Positions 63,166 to 64,000 of a stretch of 64,000 bases of DNA are shown piece by piece. The position numbers and the translations under genes are program-made. Origin of the DNA: Apricaphanius iberus. Taxonomy: Eukaryota; Chordata; Actinopteri; Cyprinodontiformes; Aphaniidae. Location: contig JAPXFQ010002399.1 of assembly GCA_028564705.1 (NCBI GenBank), positions 937,501 to 1,001,500 of the forward strand, given 5' to 3'. The notes below the pieces were generated by a model. That model ran no database searches. It saw nothing but the letters and a program-made list of their open reading frames with translations, and was not told the DNA's origin. Numbering within the stretch: position 1 is the stretch's first letter; the number at the start of each line of letters is the position of its first letter.

Positions 63166-63416
63166 CCTCTCTTGGGGACCTGGAGGTCCAGCGGGATGCT
63201 GAACGGACGTCCTCTGGCGGGACAGGAGACGGGTGGACTGCCCGGCGGTCCTCTCCTGGGGACCTGGAGGTCCAGTGGGAAGCTGAACGGAAGTCCCCTG
63301 GCGGGACGGGAGACGGGCGGGCGGCCCAGCGGTCCTCTCCTGGGGACCTGGAGGTCCAGCGGGAAGCTGAACGGACGTCCCCTGGCGGGACGGGAGACGG
63401 GCGGATGGCCCGGCAT
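63166..63416 (-). repeat. Three tandem 84 bp units inside the LTR element
   Basis: Units at 63166-63249, 63250-63333 and 63334-63416 (84, 84 and 83 bp), each beginning 'cctctcNtggggacctggag'. A more diverged unit lies to the left. In one minus frame each unit gives PSPVPPGDVRSASRWTSRS with variations. 27 bp units ('ggggacctggagacgaggag') follow to about 63480. The frame is open across the region, but the composition alone could explain this. Confidence 0.75.
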
Positions 63417-64000
63417 CCTCTCTTGGGGACCTGGAGACGAGGAGCAGGTTTGGGGACCTGGAGACGAGGAGCAGGTTTGGGAACCTTGAGATGACACTGA
63501 GGCGTTGGGGCCTGAACACTCAAAAGGCGGAGCAGGCACAGGGGCCCGGAGGCGGGGGGCAGGTTTGGGAACCTGGAGACGAGGAGCAGGTCTAGTAACG
63601 TGAAGACGGTGCAGCGGCGGCTGAGCAGTGGCGGCTGAGCAGTCGTGGCTGAGAAGTGGCGGCTGAGGACAGGTGCAGCGGCAGCTGCCAATCCAGCCGC
63701 TCTGGCGGTGAATCCAGCAGCTCTGGTGGAAGCTGCGGAAAGTCCAATGGCTCTGGTGGAGGTGGAAAGTCCAGCAGCTCTGTTGACTCCGGAAACAAGC
63801 ACTGAATAGGCTCTGTGGGCTCAGGGAGCAGAGACTGGAAGAAGGAGAAGGCCGAACAGGCAGATGAAGACGCCAACTTCGGTGCCGAACAGGCTGAAGC
63901 AGATGCAAACTACACTGACCCGGAAACCGCTCTTCCTTGTTGGCACTGCCGTCTGCGGCGAGGTGGTGAAGAAGCCTCTTCCCTTCGGCTATGTGGCTGA

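Larger units (their letters stand above)
62649..64000 (-). mobile_element. LTR retrotransposon, 3' part, running off the window
   Basis: The minus strand enters at 64000, carries a G/C-rich repeat region, a polypurine tract (plus-strand 'ccccccctttaaa' at 62937-62949) and a complete LTR. No gag, pol or integrase motif is visible; they should lie beyond the window. It has no known relation to the gypsy copy at 15-18 kb. Confidence 0.65.

Noticed and set aside
63166..63480. CRISPR-like array
   Set aside because: The 84 and 27 bp units are contiguous without unique spacers and lie in an LTR element of a vertebrate genome.

Overview
The window looks like intergenic or intronic DNA of a teleost fish. 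It is AT-rich, full of truncated and nested transposable elements, and carries families typical of ray-finned fish: L2 and Rex3-type LINEs, Tc1-like elements with long inverted repeats, hAT and PIF/Harbinger MITEs, a chromodomain Ty3/gypsy element, a tRNA-derived SINE and an L1. The species cannot be named from the sequence. I see no bacterial, plasmid or phage signal and no CRISPR array.

Only one piece of a host protein-coding gene is recognised with confidence: the first coding exon of a CADPS/CAPS-family gene (Ca2+-dependent secretion activator, dense-core vesicle priming) on the minus strand at 43410-43748. It has a consensus splice donor and a GC-rich upstream region. No other exon of that gene is visible, so if the gene is intact the left 43 kb is probably its first intron. 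A weak candidate first exon or promoter for another gene lies near 59.9-60.4 kb.

Layout. 0-15 kb: L2 3' ends, Harbinger and hAT MITEs, a piggyBac transposase pseudogene split by a Harbinger-type MITE, and an internally deleted two-gene DNA transposon with a YqaJ/SWIM-type exon. 15.4-18.5 kb: a gypsy chromovirus lacking its reverse transcriptase, with a SINE in its integrase. 18.5-34 kb: hAT elements, several nested, plus LINE fragments and a Rex3 copy. 34-38 kb: a hAT-type element interrupted by a Tc1-like element that is itself interrupted by Rex3. 38-46 kb: an L2 3' end, the CADPS exon, a degenerate tandem repeat and a LINE 3' end.

46.0-59.3 kb is a four-level nest: a minus-strand L2, interrupted by a Tc1-like element at a TA dinucleotide, interrupted by an 8 kb L1, whose ORF2 is interrupted by a 559 bp solo LTR with a 4 bp duplication. 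The L1 3' region is very GC-rich and contains a 358 bp G tract ending in 154 uninterrupted G. 60.8-62.6 kb holds an inverted relative of the element at 20.4-22.4 kb. From 62.65 kb to the end is the 3' part of a minus-strand LTR retrotransposon with in-frame 84 bp repeats.

The most consequential structural observation is that L2 pieces at 38218 and 46001 stop at the same point of the family sequence, in opposite orientation. Flipping the 7.8 kb between them would rebuild one L2. That segment contains the CADPS exon, so either an inversion or an assembly error should be considered. I found no convincing new biochemical system.
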